A stretch of 64,000 nt of DNA from Mastigias papua (GCA_964019165.1 OZ025281.1:628501-692500), one strand, 5' to 3'. Positions 1 to 35,386 are shown, numbered from the stretch's first letter. The notes: generated from the sequence alone by a model not told the origin. Numbers and translations: made by a program.

Positions 1-3000
1 GAAAGGGGTCACTTTTCAGATACAAAGACATTGGGAAGAGGCTTATTCTAGAGTAAGAAATCACTGGATATAATGAGTAAGAAAAGGATAAAATTGGAGA
101 TGCAAAAACATTGAACTGGGATTTAGTCTAGACTGCAGAAGCAATCGATAAAGTGAATTAGGTGGGAGTGAAATTGGAGATACAACAAAGTTGGAATGGC
201 ACTTATTCTAGACTGCAAAGTCAATGGATATAATGAGTGAGAAATGGGCCACTTTTGAGATGAAGAAACATTGAGAAGAGGCTTATTCTAGAGTAAGAAA
301 TCACTGGATATAATGAGTGAGAAGAAGATAAAATTGGAGATGCAAAAACATTGAACTGTCATTTATTCTACACTGCAGAAGCAATCGATATAATGAATTA
401 GGTGGGAGTGAAATTGGAGATATAACAAAGTTGGAATGGCACTTATTCTAGACTGCAAAGTCAATGGATATAATGAGTGAGAAAGGGGCCACTTTTGAGA
501 TGAAAAAACATTGGGAAGAGGCTTATTCTAGAGTAAGAAATCACTGGATATAATGAGTGAGAAACAGGTAAAATTGGAGAAGCCAAAAGGTTGGAATGGC
601 AGTTATTCTAGACTGCAAAATCAATGGATATAATGAGTGAGGAAGTGGTAAAATTGGAGGTACAAAAACATTCAAATGGCACTTACTCTAGATTGCAAAA
701 TCAATTAATGTAATGAGTGAGAAAGAGGTGAAATGGTAGATATGACAAACATTCAAATAGCACTTATTCTAGAATGAACAATCAATGGATATACTGATCG
801 AAAAAGGAGAGATATTGCAGATACGACAAGCATTGGAAGACCACTTATTCCACACTGCAAAATCACTGGATGTAATGAACTAGGAACGGGTGAAATTGGA
901 GTTTCAAAAAGATTGGGATGGGGCGTATTCTAGAATGAAAAATAAATGGATATAATGATTGAGCAATGTGTGACATCGCAGATACGAAGGATTGGAAGAG
1001 CACTTAATCTAGATTGCAAAATCACTAGACATAAAGAATGAGAAAGGGGTGATATTGGAGATACAAAAACATTGGGATGGGGCTTATTCTAGAATGACAA
1101 ATAAATGGATATAATGAATAAGACAAGGGTAAAATTGGTGACTAAACAAATATTGGAATGGTACTTATTCTAGACTGCAAAATGAATGGATAAAATGGGT
1201 TAAAAATTGGCAAAATTGCAGATACCAAAACAATGGGAAGGGAACTTATTCTAGAATGAAAGATCAATAGATATGATGATTGAGAAAGGGGTGGCATTAG
1301 AGATTGAAAAACATTGGAATGACACTTATTCCGGACTGCAAAATTAATGGATATAATGAGTGAGAACGGAGTGAAATTAGAGATTCAAAAATCATGGGAA
1401 TGACACTTATTCTAGACTAGAAAATCATTGGATATAATGATTGAGAAAGAGGCACAATTGCCTAAACGAAAAACATGTGAATGGCACCTATTTAATTAAG
1501 TCAATGAGTGAGATAGGGGTACAATTGGAGATACAAAAACATGGAGAGGGCACTTATTCTAGATTGCAAAATCAATGGATGTAATAATTCAGAAAGGGGT
1601 GAAATTGGAGATGCAAATACATTGGAATGGGACTTATTCTAGAATGAAAACTCAATAAATATAATGATTGAGAAAGAGGCACAATTGCAGATTCGGAAAA
1701 CGTGAGAATGGCACTTATTCTAGAATGAAAAATCAATGGATCTACAGACTGAGAAAGGGGTACACTAGGAGATAGGACAAACATGGGAAAAGCACCTGTT
1801 TAATGGATATAATGAGTGAGATAGGGGTACAGTTAGAGATACAAAAACATGGGAAGGGTACTTATTCTAGACTGTAAAATCAATGGATATACTGATTGAT
1901 AAAAGTGTGTAATTGGATATACAAAAATCAGTCGAAGGGCACTCAATCAAGAATGTACAATCAGTGGAAATACTGATTGAGAGAAGGGTGAAATTGGAGA
2001 TACAAAATACCTGGGAAGGGCACTCATTCTGCAATGCAAAATCAATGAATTTAATGATTGAGAAGCGTGTACAACTAACGATACGAAAGACATGGGAAGG
2101 GCATGTATTCTTGAATGTAAAATCAATGGCTGTAATGATTGAGAAAGGGGTATTATAGTTGATACAAAAAACATGGGAAGGGCACTTATTTTAGGACGTA
2201 AAGTTAATGGATGTCATTATGGAGAAAGGGGTACAATTGGAGAAAGAAAAAGCATGGGAAGGGCACCTATTTAATGGATATACTGATTAAGATAGGGGTA
2301 CAGTTAGAGATACAAAAATCATAGGGAGGGCACTTATTCTAGAATGTAAATCAATGAATATACTTAATGAGAAAGGGGTACAATTGGAGATACGAAAAAC
2401 ATGGGAATGGCAGTCATTCAACAATGTAAAGTCAATAGACATAATGATTGAGAAAGGGTTACAATTTGATACAAGAATAACATGGGAAGGGCACTCATTT
2501 TAAAGTGTAAAATCAATAGTTTTAACGATTGAGAAAAGAGTACAATTGGAGCTACAAAAAATATGGGAAGGGCACTCATTCTAGGATGCAAAATCAATGG
2601 ATGTAATGATTGAAAAAGGGCTACAATTAAAGATACGAAAAGCATGGGAAGGACACGTGTTCTGGAATGTAAAATCAATGGAAATAATGATTGAAAAAAG
2701 GGTACAACAGTTGATACAAAAAACATAGGGAGGGCACTTATTCTAAAGCGTAAAGTCAATTCATATAATTACTGAGACAGGTGTTCTATTGAAGAAAGGA
2801 AAATCATGGCAAGGGCACTCAGTTAATGGATATTATGGTTTAGTTATGGGTACAATTGGAGATGCAAGACACATGGGAAGGGCACGTAGTCTAGAATGTA
2901 AAATCAATGGATATACTGAGTGAGATAGCTTTAGAATCGGAGACACGAAAAACATGGGAAGGGAACTTATTCTAGAATGCAAAATTAATGGATATAACGA

Positions 3001-3175
3001 TTGAGACAGGGGTATAATTGGAGGTAGAAAACCCATTGGAAGGAGCACTTATTCTACAATGTAATGTGAATGGATATAATGATGAAGAAAACATGGCAAG
3101 GGCACTCATTCTAGAATGTAAAATAAATAGTTGTAAGGTCTGAGAAAGAGGTACAATAGGAGATACAAATAACAT
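1..3175. repeat. 80-bp satellite array, left block
   Basis: Divergent tandem monomers of 80 bp fill this stretch. The recurring box TTATTCTAGA ends near 50, 130, 210, 290, 370, 450, 530 and 610, and continues at about 80-bp spacing with small indels. Each monomer then carries a variant of AATCAATGGATATAATGA and of GAGATACAAAAACAT. Monomers on the left favour 'gactgcaaaa' and 'ttggaatggc'; those to the right favour 'gaatgtaaaa' and 'atgggaaggg', so the array drifts in type along its length. It starts before the window. Open frames here are by-products of a repeat with few stops, not genes. Confidence 0.93.
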
Positions 3176-4290
3176 GCGAAGGTCATCGGCTAAAATGGTA
3201 ACTTGTGGAATACCCCAGGACTCCTGCCTGGATCCACTCCGGCTCATAATCTATCAAAATGATTTTGAAACATGGCTAGAATTATCGAAAGCCAGCATGT
3301 ATGCAGATGACACACATGTTACAATAGCATCTAACAAACCTGAAATTCTGTTTGAGAATGCTCAAAGAGAACTTCTTAGTATTTCAGAATGGATGAGAAT
3401 CAATAAGCTGACTGCCAATCCTAAGAAAACTGAATATATGCTGATTGGCCACCCCCGTAAAGTTAACAAAATGGATGTCTGCGAACCGCTAATCCTAAAC
3501 AACTCAGAAATAAAGCGTGCAAAGAAGACAAAACCACTTGGGGTCATCGTAGATGAAGGGGTTGAAATGGGAACAACATTTCAAAGTTGTTAAAGGGAAA
3601 GTTCGTGGAGATCTCTCATCTCTCAAAAAATTGAAAAACCTTGTGCCACAAAACAACTAGATAATGTGTATCGAACCCTCATAGAAAGTCATTTGCGTTA
3701 TGCAAATGCTATTTGGGGCAGTATTCCTAGTTCCAAAATACAGATATTACAAAATCTGCAGGACCGAGCCCGAACCATAATTGAGAGGGCTAGAATCAAA
3801 GACGATTGGTCAAATAACTGGCTCAACGTTGAACAACTAATTAAATTCTATCGATTAGCCATGACCTACAAGATTATGAACAGGATGTGGCCAGATAGCC
3901 CTTGGGATGAATTCCCCCAGATGTCCCTGCATTCAAACTAAAGTACGAGAAACTGCAAGTACATCCAAATTCCAAGATATAACCTTGAATATGTGAAAAA
4001 AGGCTTTCATTATTCAGGTCTTACTGCATGGAACAGCATCCCTATCACTATCAGGGAACTGCCAGGCCTCCTGCAGTTCAACAGAACTTTGAAAACTCAT
4101 CTAAAGAGCTGAATTAATATGAAACACGATTCCCTGAAAGAGCAGCGAACAGGCCCTAACAGTCCCAAACTTAATTTATCTAATTGTAAACATTGTATTA
4201 TAGATTGTAATTTTAATTTGTATGTCTTTATGCTGAAGGGATTTTATGTAATAAATAATTTAATATGAATATGAATGAATATAATATGAA
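3176..4290 (+). mobile_element. Non-LTR retrotransposon (LINE) fragment, reverse transcriptase region, broken
   Basis: A 5'-truncated LINE sits inside the satellite. The first frame (3174-3593) has the reverse-transcriptase order GIPQxS, then the catalytic YADD box in MYADDTHVTIAS, then a WMRxNKLTxNPKKTE segment. The coding sequence shifts frame near 3590. A second frame (3666-3941) continues with IESHLRYANAIWGS and a DRARTII segment, and the last stretch up to about 4110 is broken by stops. The 3' end is AT-rich with short TATGAA-like repeats (about 4240-4290), as in CR1/Jockey/L2-type elements that end in simple repeats rather than a long poly(A). It cannot encode a working enzyme. The family assignment within non-LTR elements is a guess. 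Confidence 0.85.
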
Positions 4291-5430
4291 TATGGAAAAT
4301 CAATCGATGTACTGATTAAGAAATGGGTACAATTCGAGACACGAAAAACATGGGATGGGCACTTATTCTATATTGTAACATCAATAGATGTAATGGTTGC
4401 GATAGGGGTACAATTGGAGATAGAAAGCACGTGGGAAGGTACTTATACTACAATGTAACATGAATGGATATAATGATTGAGATAGGGGTAGAATTAGAGA
4501 TACAAAAATCATGGGGAGGCTACGTTCTCTAGAATGTAAAACCAATGGCGATAAAGATTGAGAAAGGGGTACAATTGGAGATACGAGAAACAAGGGAAGG
4601 GCACTCATTCTAGAATGCAAAATCTATTGATATAATGATTGAGAAAGGGGTACAGTTGGAGATACGAAAAGGTTTTGACGGCCATTAATTATATATCATA
4701 AGGTGAATAGAAATAATGATCGAGATAGGGGCACAATTGGAGATAGGAAAAACATGGGAAGGGCACTTATTCTAGAATGTAAAATCAATGGATATAATGA
4801 TTGAGATAGGGATTCAATCAGAGACACGAAAAACATGGGAAGACCAGTAAGTGTAGAATGTAATACGAATGGATGTAAAGAGAGGGACAGTGGTACGTGG
4901 GAAGACAAAAAGATATGGAAAACATGGGAAGACAAAAAGTCTACAACATATAATGATAGAGAGCATGGTAGTATCCCAGATACGAAAAACATTGGAAGGG
5001 CAATTGTTTTATAACTTAACATCAATTTACATAATGATTGAGATGGGGTAGAATTGGAGTCACGATAAACACTGGAAGGCCACTAATTCTAGATCGTAAA
5101 ATTAATGGTTATAATGATTGAGATAGGGGTGCAATTGAAGATACCAAAAACATTTGAAGGGTACTTATTCTAGAACGTAAAATGAATAGATGTAACGAGA
5201 GAGACAGGGGTAGAATTGGAGATACGGAAAACATGGGAAGACCAAAAACTCTAGAACATGTAATGATAGAGAATGGTGTACTATTCCAGATACGATAAAC
5301 ACTGGAAACCACTAATTCTAGAACGTACAATGAATGGCTATAGTGACTGAGAAAGGGGTACCATTGGAGATACGAAAAACATGGCAGACCAGTAATTCTA
5401 CAACGCTACATCTATGGAAATAATGACTGT
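4291..5430. repeat. 80-bp satellite array, right block
   Basis: The same satellite resumes directly after the LINE, with monomers of the 'atgggaaggg / gaatgtaaaat' type. Spacing is less regular here: several monomers carry deletions, and part of the array (about 4860-5300) contains a duplicated variant with 'gaagaccaaaaa'. The array fades out near 5430. Confidence 0.9.
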
Positions 5431-5936
5431 GGTTTATCAGGTGTGTGGTAGGAGTGTCACAGATGGACAAATTGACGGAAAGAAATAGCATTAGAGATGG
5501 CAGAGTGATAATCTGGTATACAATTTTGATAGATCGGATTGTTCTAGCAGTGATTCATACTTAGGTTATTTGTCGTGAAAAATGTACTCAGACCTCTAAA
5601 CCTAGGCTTTTAGTCTTGTTACATGCAGTTTTAGCTGCTGGTTCATATGTTGATTTTTAAGCCCACTGTAACATACGGAATGCAAAATTTTCCTGCACAA
5701 CATGGTTACTTATGACAATAGTGCAGCAGATTGCTGAGAAGAGCAAATGATTTTGTAGATAACAGAAATACTAACAAACCTTAGACCTAGTCATAAAATT
5801 TCAGTTTTGGAAATGAAAGTTCAATACAGACACTTTTGTATCATTCCTTGAATTTTTCTGTTTTCTCATCAAAATCATGATATCTCTGCTAGACTATATA
5901 TCATTGATATTGGCACTATGCTCCAACCACAGGCAT

Positions 5937-6113
5937 AACAGAGACATTCAGTGCTCTTAGGAATGTAGTGAGTTGGGGCCCTCAAGCAGGGGACCATGGA
6001 GTTAATTTGCGCCTATGGTAATAGGGAACAGAGACATTCAGGGCTCTTAGGAATGTAGTGAACTGGGGCCCTCATGTAGGAACCATGACATGAAATGAGC
6101 CCATGGTAATAGG
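5937..6113. repeat. 90-bp tandem duplication, two copies
   Basis: A unit beginning AACAGAGACATTCAG and ending CCTATGGTAATAGG is present twice in direct succession, at 5937-6026 and 6027-6113. The copies differ by a few substitutions and small indels. Confidence 0.9.
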
Positions 6114-6853
6114 CAAATTCACTTTGCACATTATTTATAGAGAACAGGTAAAGATTGAATGAAGTCAGGGCCATTGATCAGTGAGGACTTTTGGGATGGC
6201 CTGAGGAAACCTCCAAGCACATAATGACAAAAGAGCAGATGATGCAAAAACTTATTGGGGTCCCAGTTGGTTGAGAACCCTTAGTTCTTGAACTAGGGTG
6301 CCCTAAACTGTGTCACACCACTTTGTCCCACAACACTAGAATTTTTACGTGATCAGAATATAGTTTTCTTCATTCCACTCAGAAGCTAGATATATCACGA
6401 CGGACATTCCCTTCATTTACAGAAAAAGATCTTGTTGTTGAGGTCAAAGCAAACTAGGAGATCGCCTACTTTTATGGATAAATCTACCAACATAAGTGGG
6501 AATGATGTAGTGACAATCTTAGAAGGGAGCATACAGGGCATAAGATCACGAGGTGCTCAGAGAAGAAAATAGACAGATGATATAAAAGACTGCCAGAACA
6601 TCACACACTAAGAAAGTCTGAAGAGGACGTCTGAAGATAGAAACGCTTGGAGATCGTTGATTGAAAGAGCACGGCTGTCATAACCATAACTTTAAATGAA
6701 GAGATGAATGAATGGTGATTTTTGAAAAAATATAAAACCTTGCATTAGGATTATTAAAAATCAGAAAAAACCAAGTTCAGGGTCAGATGAGCACCGACTT
6801 TATTCCTATCAACTAGCGAATGGGACTGTGTGCTGAGATAATTGGCGAAAATT

Positions 6854-6939
6854 AGACAGTGCCTACACATATTCTCTAATCAGGGGGTATCCCTCTACTT
6901 GCACCCCTGATTAGAGAAAAACACACTTAGGCACTATCT
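6854..6939. repeat. Long inverted repeat / hairpin
   Basis: The arm containing TTCTCTAATCAGGGG pairs with CCCCTGATTAGAGAA across a loop of about 17 bases. Outer arms AGACAGTGCCTA and TTAGGCACTATCT extend the pairing with a bulge. It may be a small palindromic transposon relic. Confidence 0.75.
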
Positions 6940-9879
6940 ACTTTAGTGGAAACAAATTCTGTGCATAATACCCAGATTGCTAAATATATTTACAGACTGT
7001 GATCAATTGTGAAGATAACTTATTACGTAAAAACTTTTCCAGTCAGTACACCAGGCAGGATTTTATTTACAGTGCATCCGGTATATTAATCGAAACAGTC
7101 TGGACCTACATATTTTTTGGTCTGAAGTATGACAGTGTTTCAAATATATTGAATGGATTCCAATGCAATAACTATACTATTGGTATAGGACCCCATACAA
7201 ACATCAAATGTAAACTTTCGGAATTGCTTTTACGTGTTAAAATTTTAGTATACGATCGATGACCTGAATGATGCATTTAATGATCAGATAAAAATACGAT
7301 TTTTTGAAATTATTTATTTATAGTCATTGGCTAAAAGTCTTTAGTCACTCTATTGATCCCTTGATGGATATATAGATGAATTGCTATTCTCTATCTGTCT
7401 CACTTTACCCCCGAGGCCTAAACAGGTTACCATATACAAACGCGTATCTAATGCACCGCTAAAAGGTGCCATACAAACAAAAAACTTGATAAGTAGAGAG
7501 AAAAATCTCACCTTTTATTATTTCTTCGCTGCTTCGTGTTCTTCGCAACGCCACTAATATCTTTTGCAAGTTTTTCTAACGCTATTCCGTTCACATGTCG
7601 TCATCTTCGAACTTTCCCGCGTAATGCCTCTATGCATGCCGGGAATTCTCCTTCACATTTACCCAAGATACTAAAACTACTTCAGATTTTTGGCAGTATT
7701 GACTTTTGCAGCAAGGAGAAAGTATTCTGTAGAAATTCTCCCTGGTTCTACAAATATATGAATTAGATCTATGTCAGGGATTCCTGGTTCAAACTCCAAT
7801 GTTTTCATTCTGCCTCCTCCTCACAGGCAAGAATAACCCAGAAAAGTGAGATAAATTATTAAAACTTTTCCTAAATTAATGTTGTAAGTATTGGCTTGCA
7901 CTATATGAAACAAATACAAATGCCACGAGGTAGCAATGATTGGTCCAGAAGAACACGAAAAACCGTGATCAGAGATCTCCTCAAACTGCAAAAAAACATT
8001 TCGATCAAGGAAATGGCCGTGAAGTATTTTTGTTCTCTTGTGAACCCATTCTCTGATATTAACTAGGCTCTGACTTCATTTTGCAATAAGGATAAGGCAC
8101 TGATGGTTGAAGGTACACGAGACAAGAGACAAAAATCAAGGTTATATCGACGATGTCTACTATTAACCTCTATCTCTAGCATAAATAAATCATAAACGAT
8201 TTACGATATAAATAAAATAAAGCAGTCCATCTCAAAAAACAATCTAAAAGCATAAATCTACTTTCAAAATTGTTTTAATAATTCCAAGTGCTTTTAAAGA
8301 CAGCGTAACGTTTCAACTAGAGATAAAATGAATGAATGATAAAATTAAGGCTTCCTGGCGCTTTTCAACAGACGTGGCATTGCATAGGATTTGCTTCATG
8401 TCAACTCCTTTCCATCTGTACAAATGTTACACGCTACCATACCACCTACTATCTTACATTTTGTTGCAAGAAATGAGAAAACTTTATAAATAAACGAAAA
8501 ACTTTATTATTGCATAATTATGAGACCAATTACTTTTTGCTTCAAAAAGCCGTACAATAAATCAAGATGGTATCAGTTCTTATAACAATAGCCTAGCAAA
8601 ACTTACTATCTTATCGACATTCTTTTCAGCTTTTGTCTCCCACTAAGTCTATCTTCACAAAAACTAGCAACTTTAACAAAACCATCAAAAACATCTCTTT
8701 CATGACATTTAAAATAAAATCTCTTACAAAGTTCTTAAATTGAGCTGAAAAGGCCTAATACGGAAAAAAGATATCAATGATAATGAATAAAAATTTCCAA
8801 AGATCAATAGTTTAATTATAAAGGAATCTTATGGTATTTCATTCATACTAGAAGATTTCTCCAACCAAACCAATCAAATGGAAAGTAAGAAATGTCTTCA
8901 AAATTAACGAACCAGATTGCTCGTCTACAAAATACCTCAGAGCGTCAGGAAAAGCTCAGAGGGGAAATCTTTGCTGCAAGTAAGAACACTTCGAAAATTA
9001 GGCTTGAAATTAAAAAAATGATGAAAGACCTAATAACATCACAAAAAGGGACATTAAACTCATAGGTTTCTGGTCTAAATTAGAATATTATAAAATTCAT
9101 GAAACTCTACCAATAATACGCGTAAAATCATTAATATAAGGATGACAGTATTACAACATTGCACTGGATATAAGCTAGGACTGCTTCAATTTATCATTGT
9201 ACCGGAATGCACTTCTTCGTTTTAGATGTCTTATTTATTTCATTAACACACAAACTCAAAATATTTTCAAGAAAAACAACTAACAACTATTTGCAGACCG
9301 TATCGATAGCAACATAAGAGAAAACTGTACAGGGGTAATCTGGACACTTTTCTATAAGGTTAGTTTCTGAAAGATATTTTCAACACTCTAGCAGTCGGTA
9401 ACCTCTGCTAAACTTCCACTTAAATTTGTAACTCAACCTTCTTACCCAAAGGAACATCAAAGAACACTTATTGATCTTTTAAGATCTCTTGAAAAACTTG
9501 ATGATAAAAAACTAAACTCCTAAAGCTATCTAAACTATGCAGTTTATCATGCAAGTTACCTAAGGGGACTTAAGGTTGTCATAGGAAAAGATTTCAAGAC
9601 TAATTAACTGTGGAAAATATAGCTAAAACATTTATGCAGATAATAAGGTACTGCATCACAAAAATCACGCTATGATGGTCACATCAAGTGTAGAAATGGG
9701 TACAATTGCCCACTGACAACGGTACCCAAGTAACAATACCATTCAGCATAAAATGTTGCGGTTCAACAGTCCGATATTTTTCAATTCACAGTGTTACTCC
9801 ACTCTATCACTATTGAGGCCTGACTACTTCGAAAGTTCTCTATAACGAAAAGACGACCAATTCACATTTAATATATAAA

Positions 9880-10035
9880 TATAGGTACTACAATAAGGTT
9901 TTTTGCAAAAGAATGGAAAACGTCAATTGTCACACCAATATTAAAGAAAATAAGATTAGAACTCGTATTAAACTGGAACATTGCTAAAGTAATCAATTAC
10001 TCCCAGATAAATAGTCAGCAAGCAGAGAGGCCTAC
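9880..10035 (+). mobile_element. Decayed LINE reverse transcriptase fragment
   Basis: One plus-strand frame from about 9900 reads [16 protein letters not shown] followed by a leucine-rich stretch. This resembles the start of CR1/Jockey-type reverse transcriptases, where a 'W K xx x V x P I L K K' motif precedes the NYRPIS box. The rest is too decayed to follow, and the fragment is cut off by the TG/TA microsatellite. Confidence 0.5.
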
Positions 10036-10050
10036 AGTGATGAAACAGGA

Positions 10051-10195
<145 letters not shown>

Positions 10196-10324
10196 CAGTT
10201 TTCAGGGGGAGGGGATTACTTATTTTGTTACATAAGATGCGTTATTCCACGGACGTTCCAAGCACTTTTGACAATGAATGTTTATGATTACAGCTATTAG
10301 GTAGCTACTTACCAATTGGTAAAT

Positions 10325-32146
<21,822 letters not shown>

Positions 32147-34228
32147 TGTTGATTTAAGTCATTTCACGTTTATTTACAACTAACAAAGTGTAATTTCCAT
32201 TAGGTAATCTCGTGTTTTCTTGCTGCTTCGGATCATGGGCGTGCGATCGTTTCTGTCGATGCGAGGACGCTTCGTACCTTACACCAATCACAAAGTAGGA
32301 TTCGTTATGTTAGCCAATCAATCTTGTACCATTGTCGTTCATGCAACAAAATCCTCCTTCGCAGCCTTCTCAATCATAACAGTTTTCACTGATAATGGAC
32401 TTGTGTTCTATGTCCCCTCATTCAAGGACTTTTCAGAACAGTTAGCAGGGCTAGATTAGTTGTTTCTTGAATCCAGATTCTATTTGAGAGTTCCATGTCC
32501 TATATAGCTACTACTACGCTAAAAATAAGAGTCCACCATTTTATATGAGAAACCAATGGGGTGGGAGATGTATAGCTAGTAAATGTTCCCCACAATTCAT
32601 CTCAAGAGTCAAAATGTATCGGTTAAGTTTCCTGGAACCCTATTACTACAGAACAAAAGTGAAAAACTGGTTGATTTTAGCATAAGTCTTAAACAAACCA
32701 CGGAAAAATAGACGGTAAAAAGACTACAGAAAAATCATATTGGACTTCATAGACAAGCACAAAGAACTTTGCTTTGCTTTACAATTGTTTAGCTTTTAGT
32801 TTTTCTTACATTTTATCATTGTATTGTAATTAGATTTTAAAACTTAGTTCTTTAGTATTTTAACTTATTTTTATTTGTAAATATTGTAAATTTTGTTGGA
32901 GGGTCCCTCGAAAAACAGCCTTTGCTGAAGGGTCACCCTTCTAAAATATATGAAATGAAAAAATGAATGAAATGAATAAATGAACTTGGAATAGCTAGGA
33001 AGAGAGGGCAACGATGTGAGCATCTCTGTCCTCTTTCATCAGCTCGTTGTCTTTGTCTCGTTTAGGATTTTAGGATATTCTACATATATAGAACTTTAAA
33101 CTTGTAATATTATATGTTTTTAAATCTGTCATTTATGTATGCTACCTTTTGTACTTTACAGGCGGTTTGAACAGCTGTTTTAGACATTTACCTGAAATCT
33201 GTACCCTGGTACTTTGGATAATTATGATAAATGAATGCAGACATACGTTTTTTTTACAAGAAAACTGTTCATAAGAAACCTAATACTAAACTGCTTAAAA
33301 TTTAAGAGACTTTCAGAACTACAAGGAAACACATGTTTCCTCCACAAATTTAAGTGTCCACTACAGTATGGACACTGCAAAAGACAATCTTTTTACGTTT
33401 TGCTTTCATTTTCACTACAAGTTTTTTCAGTAAATTAAGAACCTTTTAACTTTAAGAAGCTTTTTGAACTAAAATGTGACAGGAGATTAAGAACCTATTA
33501 CTACTAGGTCCCTATTCTGTGACTAGGCCTTAAGTCAGGTTTCATATAAAAAAGCGCTTAACTTAAATGCCTATTTCTATTTTCAACTATTAAAATAAAA
33601 AAGATGGCAGGGCTACATGACGTTTTGAATTCTAAATGGATATGAAATTATCGATTTTAGGTCTGGAACATGCAATGTGGATTTTTCCTGATTTTTTGTG
33701 CAGTCGACATACCTTTTCGCAAACTACCTTCTCATAAAACTATTTGTCTTGTTTTTATTCCGCCATTCCTTACAAGGACTTTGGTTTAAGCTGAATTGTG
33801 AGGGTGGTATATTTTGCTAGCAGTATCTGCTGAAAAGCTCAAACTTTTCCCTCATAGCGCTAGGGAACGGTCCTGTTTGGCTCCCTTACAAACAGGGATC
33901 CAAACAGTCTGGCTCTCCATGCCACTCCTGCATATCCATGTTATTCTATTAACTTTGTTGTTACTATAACATTTTGAATTAATTTTTCTTTTCTTTATGT
34001 CGTATTTAGTAACATACTAGCAAACACTGCACGTAATGCTAATAACTTAGTTTTGTACAATAGTGATACGTAGATAGATAGGGAGGGATCTCAGCCACTG
34101 TGAAGGATTACGGGGCGTTCCCTGAAACCTTTCTTGTAATCTTGGTTTAGTTGTTTACTGGGACCGGGTAGAGATTCGGTTACATTGAACGAACTATCAA
34201 TTTGACAGCTGTATAATAACCAGATGTC
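32147..34228. other. Divergent intergenic region between protein 4.1 and MARVEL genes
   Basis: This 2.1 kb separates two divergently transcribed genes and must hold both promoters. I see no convincing TATA box at either start. It contains one retroelement tail, listed separately. The open frames at 32220-32459 and 33235-33438 have no recognisable family. Confidence 0.6.
32740..32990 (+). mobile_element. 3' end of a LINE
   Basis: A short fragment ends a broken coding region (about 32740-32795). It is followed by a T-rich 3' UTR containing GAGGGTCCCTCGAAAAACAG and GCTGAAGGGTCACCC, then a terminal ATGAAATGAATAAATGAA simple repeat. This layout matches CR1/L2-type 3' tails. The GCTGAAGGG block recurs in the tail of the LINE at 3176-4290, which supports a common family. 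Confidence 0.55.
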
Positions 34229-35209
34229 ATGGCAGACGCTGGAACTCAGGAGCAAAATCAAACATGTGCCCAAAAATGCTGTAAACTTGGTTATTTCATG
34301 ACACCTCTTGGTTTTTTTAAATGCCTAGAGTTGCTAGTTGTGACATTAGGCCTAATTTTTATGGCGGTAGTTTCGGAAACTAATGCTCATTCAATCAAAT
34401 TTTTCGTCTTCCTCACAACAACAAGTGAGTAACTTAGTGTAACCGTTGTGCTGCATTGATTTTACAGATTTATTGCTAATTTACTACTTCGCACTTTCAT
34501 CAGCAAGAAGGCAATCGAACATAAAAACGAATTCAAAATATCGCATGACGTCTGCTACCCTGCCAGACTAGGTGTATTGAATTAAAATAATATTGGCGAG
34601 GCAAGTAACCGCAATCAGTTTTCTGTATTGATATCTGCCTAGCTTTAATAGGTCCAGGATCACATTCACATTATGTACAAATGTGCATACAAACAAATTT
34701 TCTGCTAACAAAGCCAGTTTCCAGACTACTTTGAAATTTTGTACAATTAGCATATCCCTATTATGGAATATAACAGACTTCGAGGAATAACATGGTCCAC
34801 GACCCTACAAAAACATCCCATAGCTAATTATGGTTCAGTAGCAATGTTCTGCTTTATTTTAGTAATGTTATTTTCTTTTCCAGTCATGATCTTCATATTC
34901 TTGCATATTTTGCTGAACGTGATCAACCTTTACCATAAATTGCCCATACTTGTAATTGCCCACTTGACACAGATGATCTGCTGTACCCTTGCTGCAATTC
35001 TCCTTCTCATTGGATCAGCAATTCCATTTAGTAAATACACAGACTGGAAAGTGCATGCTGCCTCAGTGCTTGGTTTAATTGCCATGGGCCTTTTCTTTCT
35101 GGAGGCACTTTACCATCTCATCCAACATAAACGAGGGAAAGGACCCCAAAGACAAGAACAGCCAAAGGATCAAACAGTTGCAGACACAGAGCAGACACCA
35201 AGCTACTAG
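34229..35209 (+). CDS. Four-transmembrane MARVEL domain protein (CMTM-like), two coding exons
   Basis: MARVEL proteins are four-helix membrane proteins of vesicle traffic and junctions. Coding exons 34229-34424 and 34884-35209 join to 173 residues (donor ACAA|GTGAGT, acceptor TTTTCCAG|TCATG; 1+2 bases complete one codon). The helices are LELLVVTLGLIFMAVVS (about 33-49), the span across the splice junction ending LHILLNVINLY (about 57-83), VIAHLTQMICCTLAAILLLIG (about 88-110) and AASVLGLIAMGLFFLEALYH (about 122-145). The N-terminal CxxxxGYFMTPLGFFKCLE is typical of MARVEL starts. The C-tail is short and hydrophilic. An out-of-frame ATG lies five bases upstream of the chosen start. The subfamily is uncertain. 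Confidence 0.82.
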
Positions 35210-35386
35210 CATTGGCTCCAAGAACTTTTTATGATAGAAACAAACCCAATTTTCCATGTGAGACATTTGGGCCATATAATCCATGCTGCTAGTTGCCTTT
35301 GTGTAATTATTTTGACAAATAGGAACTGTACCTGCTTTAGCTAGTAATTTATTTGTTATTTTCATACATTTTTCATCAACCTTGAA

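Larger units (their letters stand above)
5431..9879. other. Gene-poor intergenic DNA
   Basis: I see no supported gene in this 4.4 kb. The short open frames (for example 6999-7262 and 7536-7766) have no recognisable domain and no family resemblance. The stretch holds the 90-bp tandem duplication and the hairpin listed separately. Its right part (about 8850-9880) may be an older, unreadable portion of the LINE relic that becomes recognisable from 9880. Confidence 0.6.

Noticed and set aside
1572..3247. Many minus-strand open frames with repeated PMFVSPIVPLSQSL-like peptides
   Set aside because: They are translations of the 80-bp satellite on the antisense strand. The peptide repeat follows the DNA period and is interrupted at random by stops.
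7770..7800. Possible tRNA B-box (GGTTCAAACTCC)
   Set aside because: I could find no matching A-box or cloverleaf around it.
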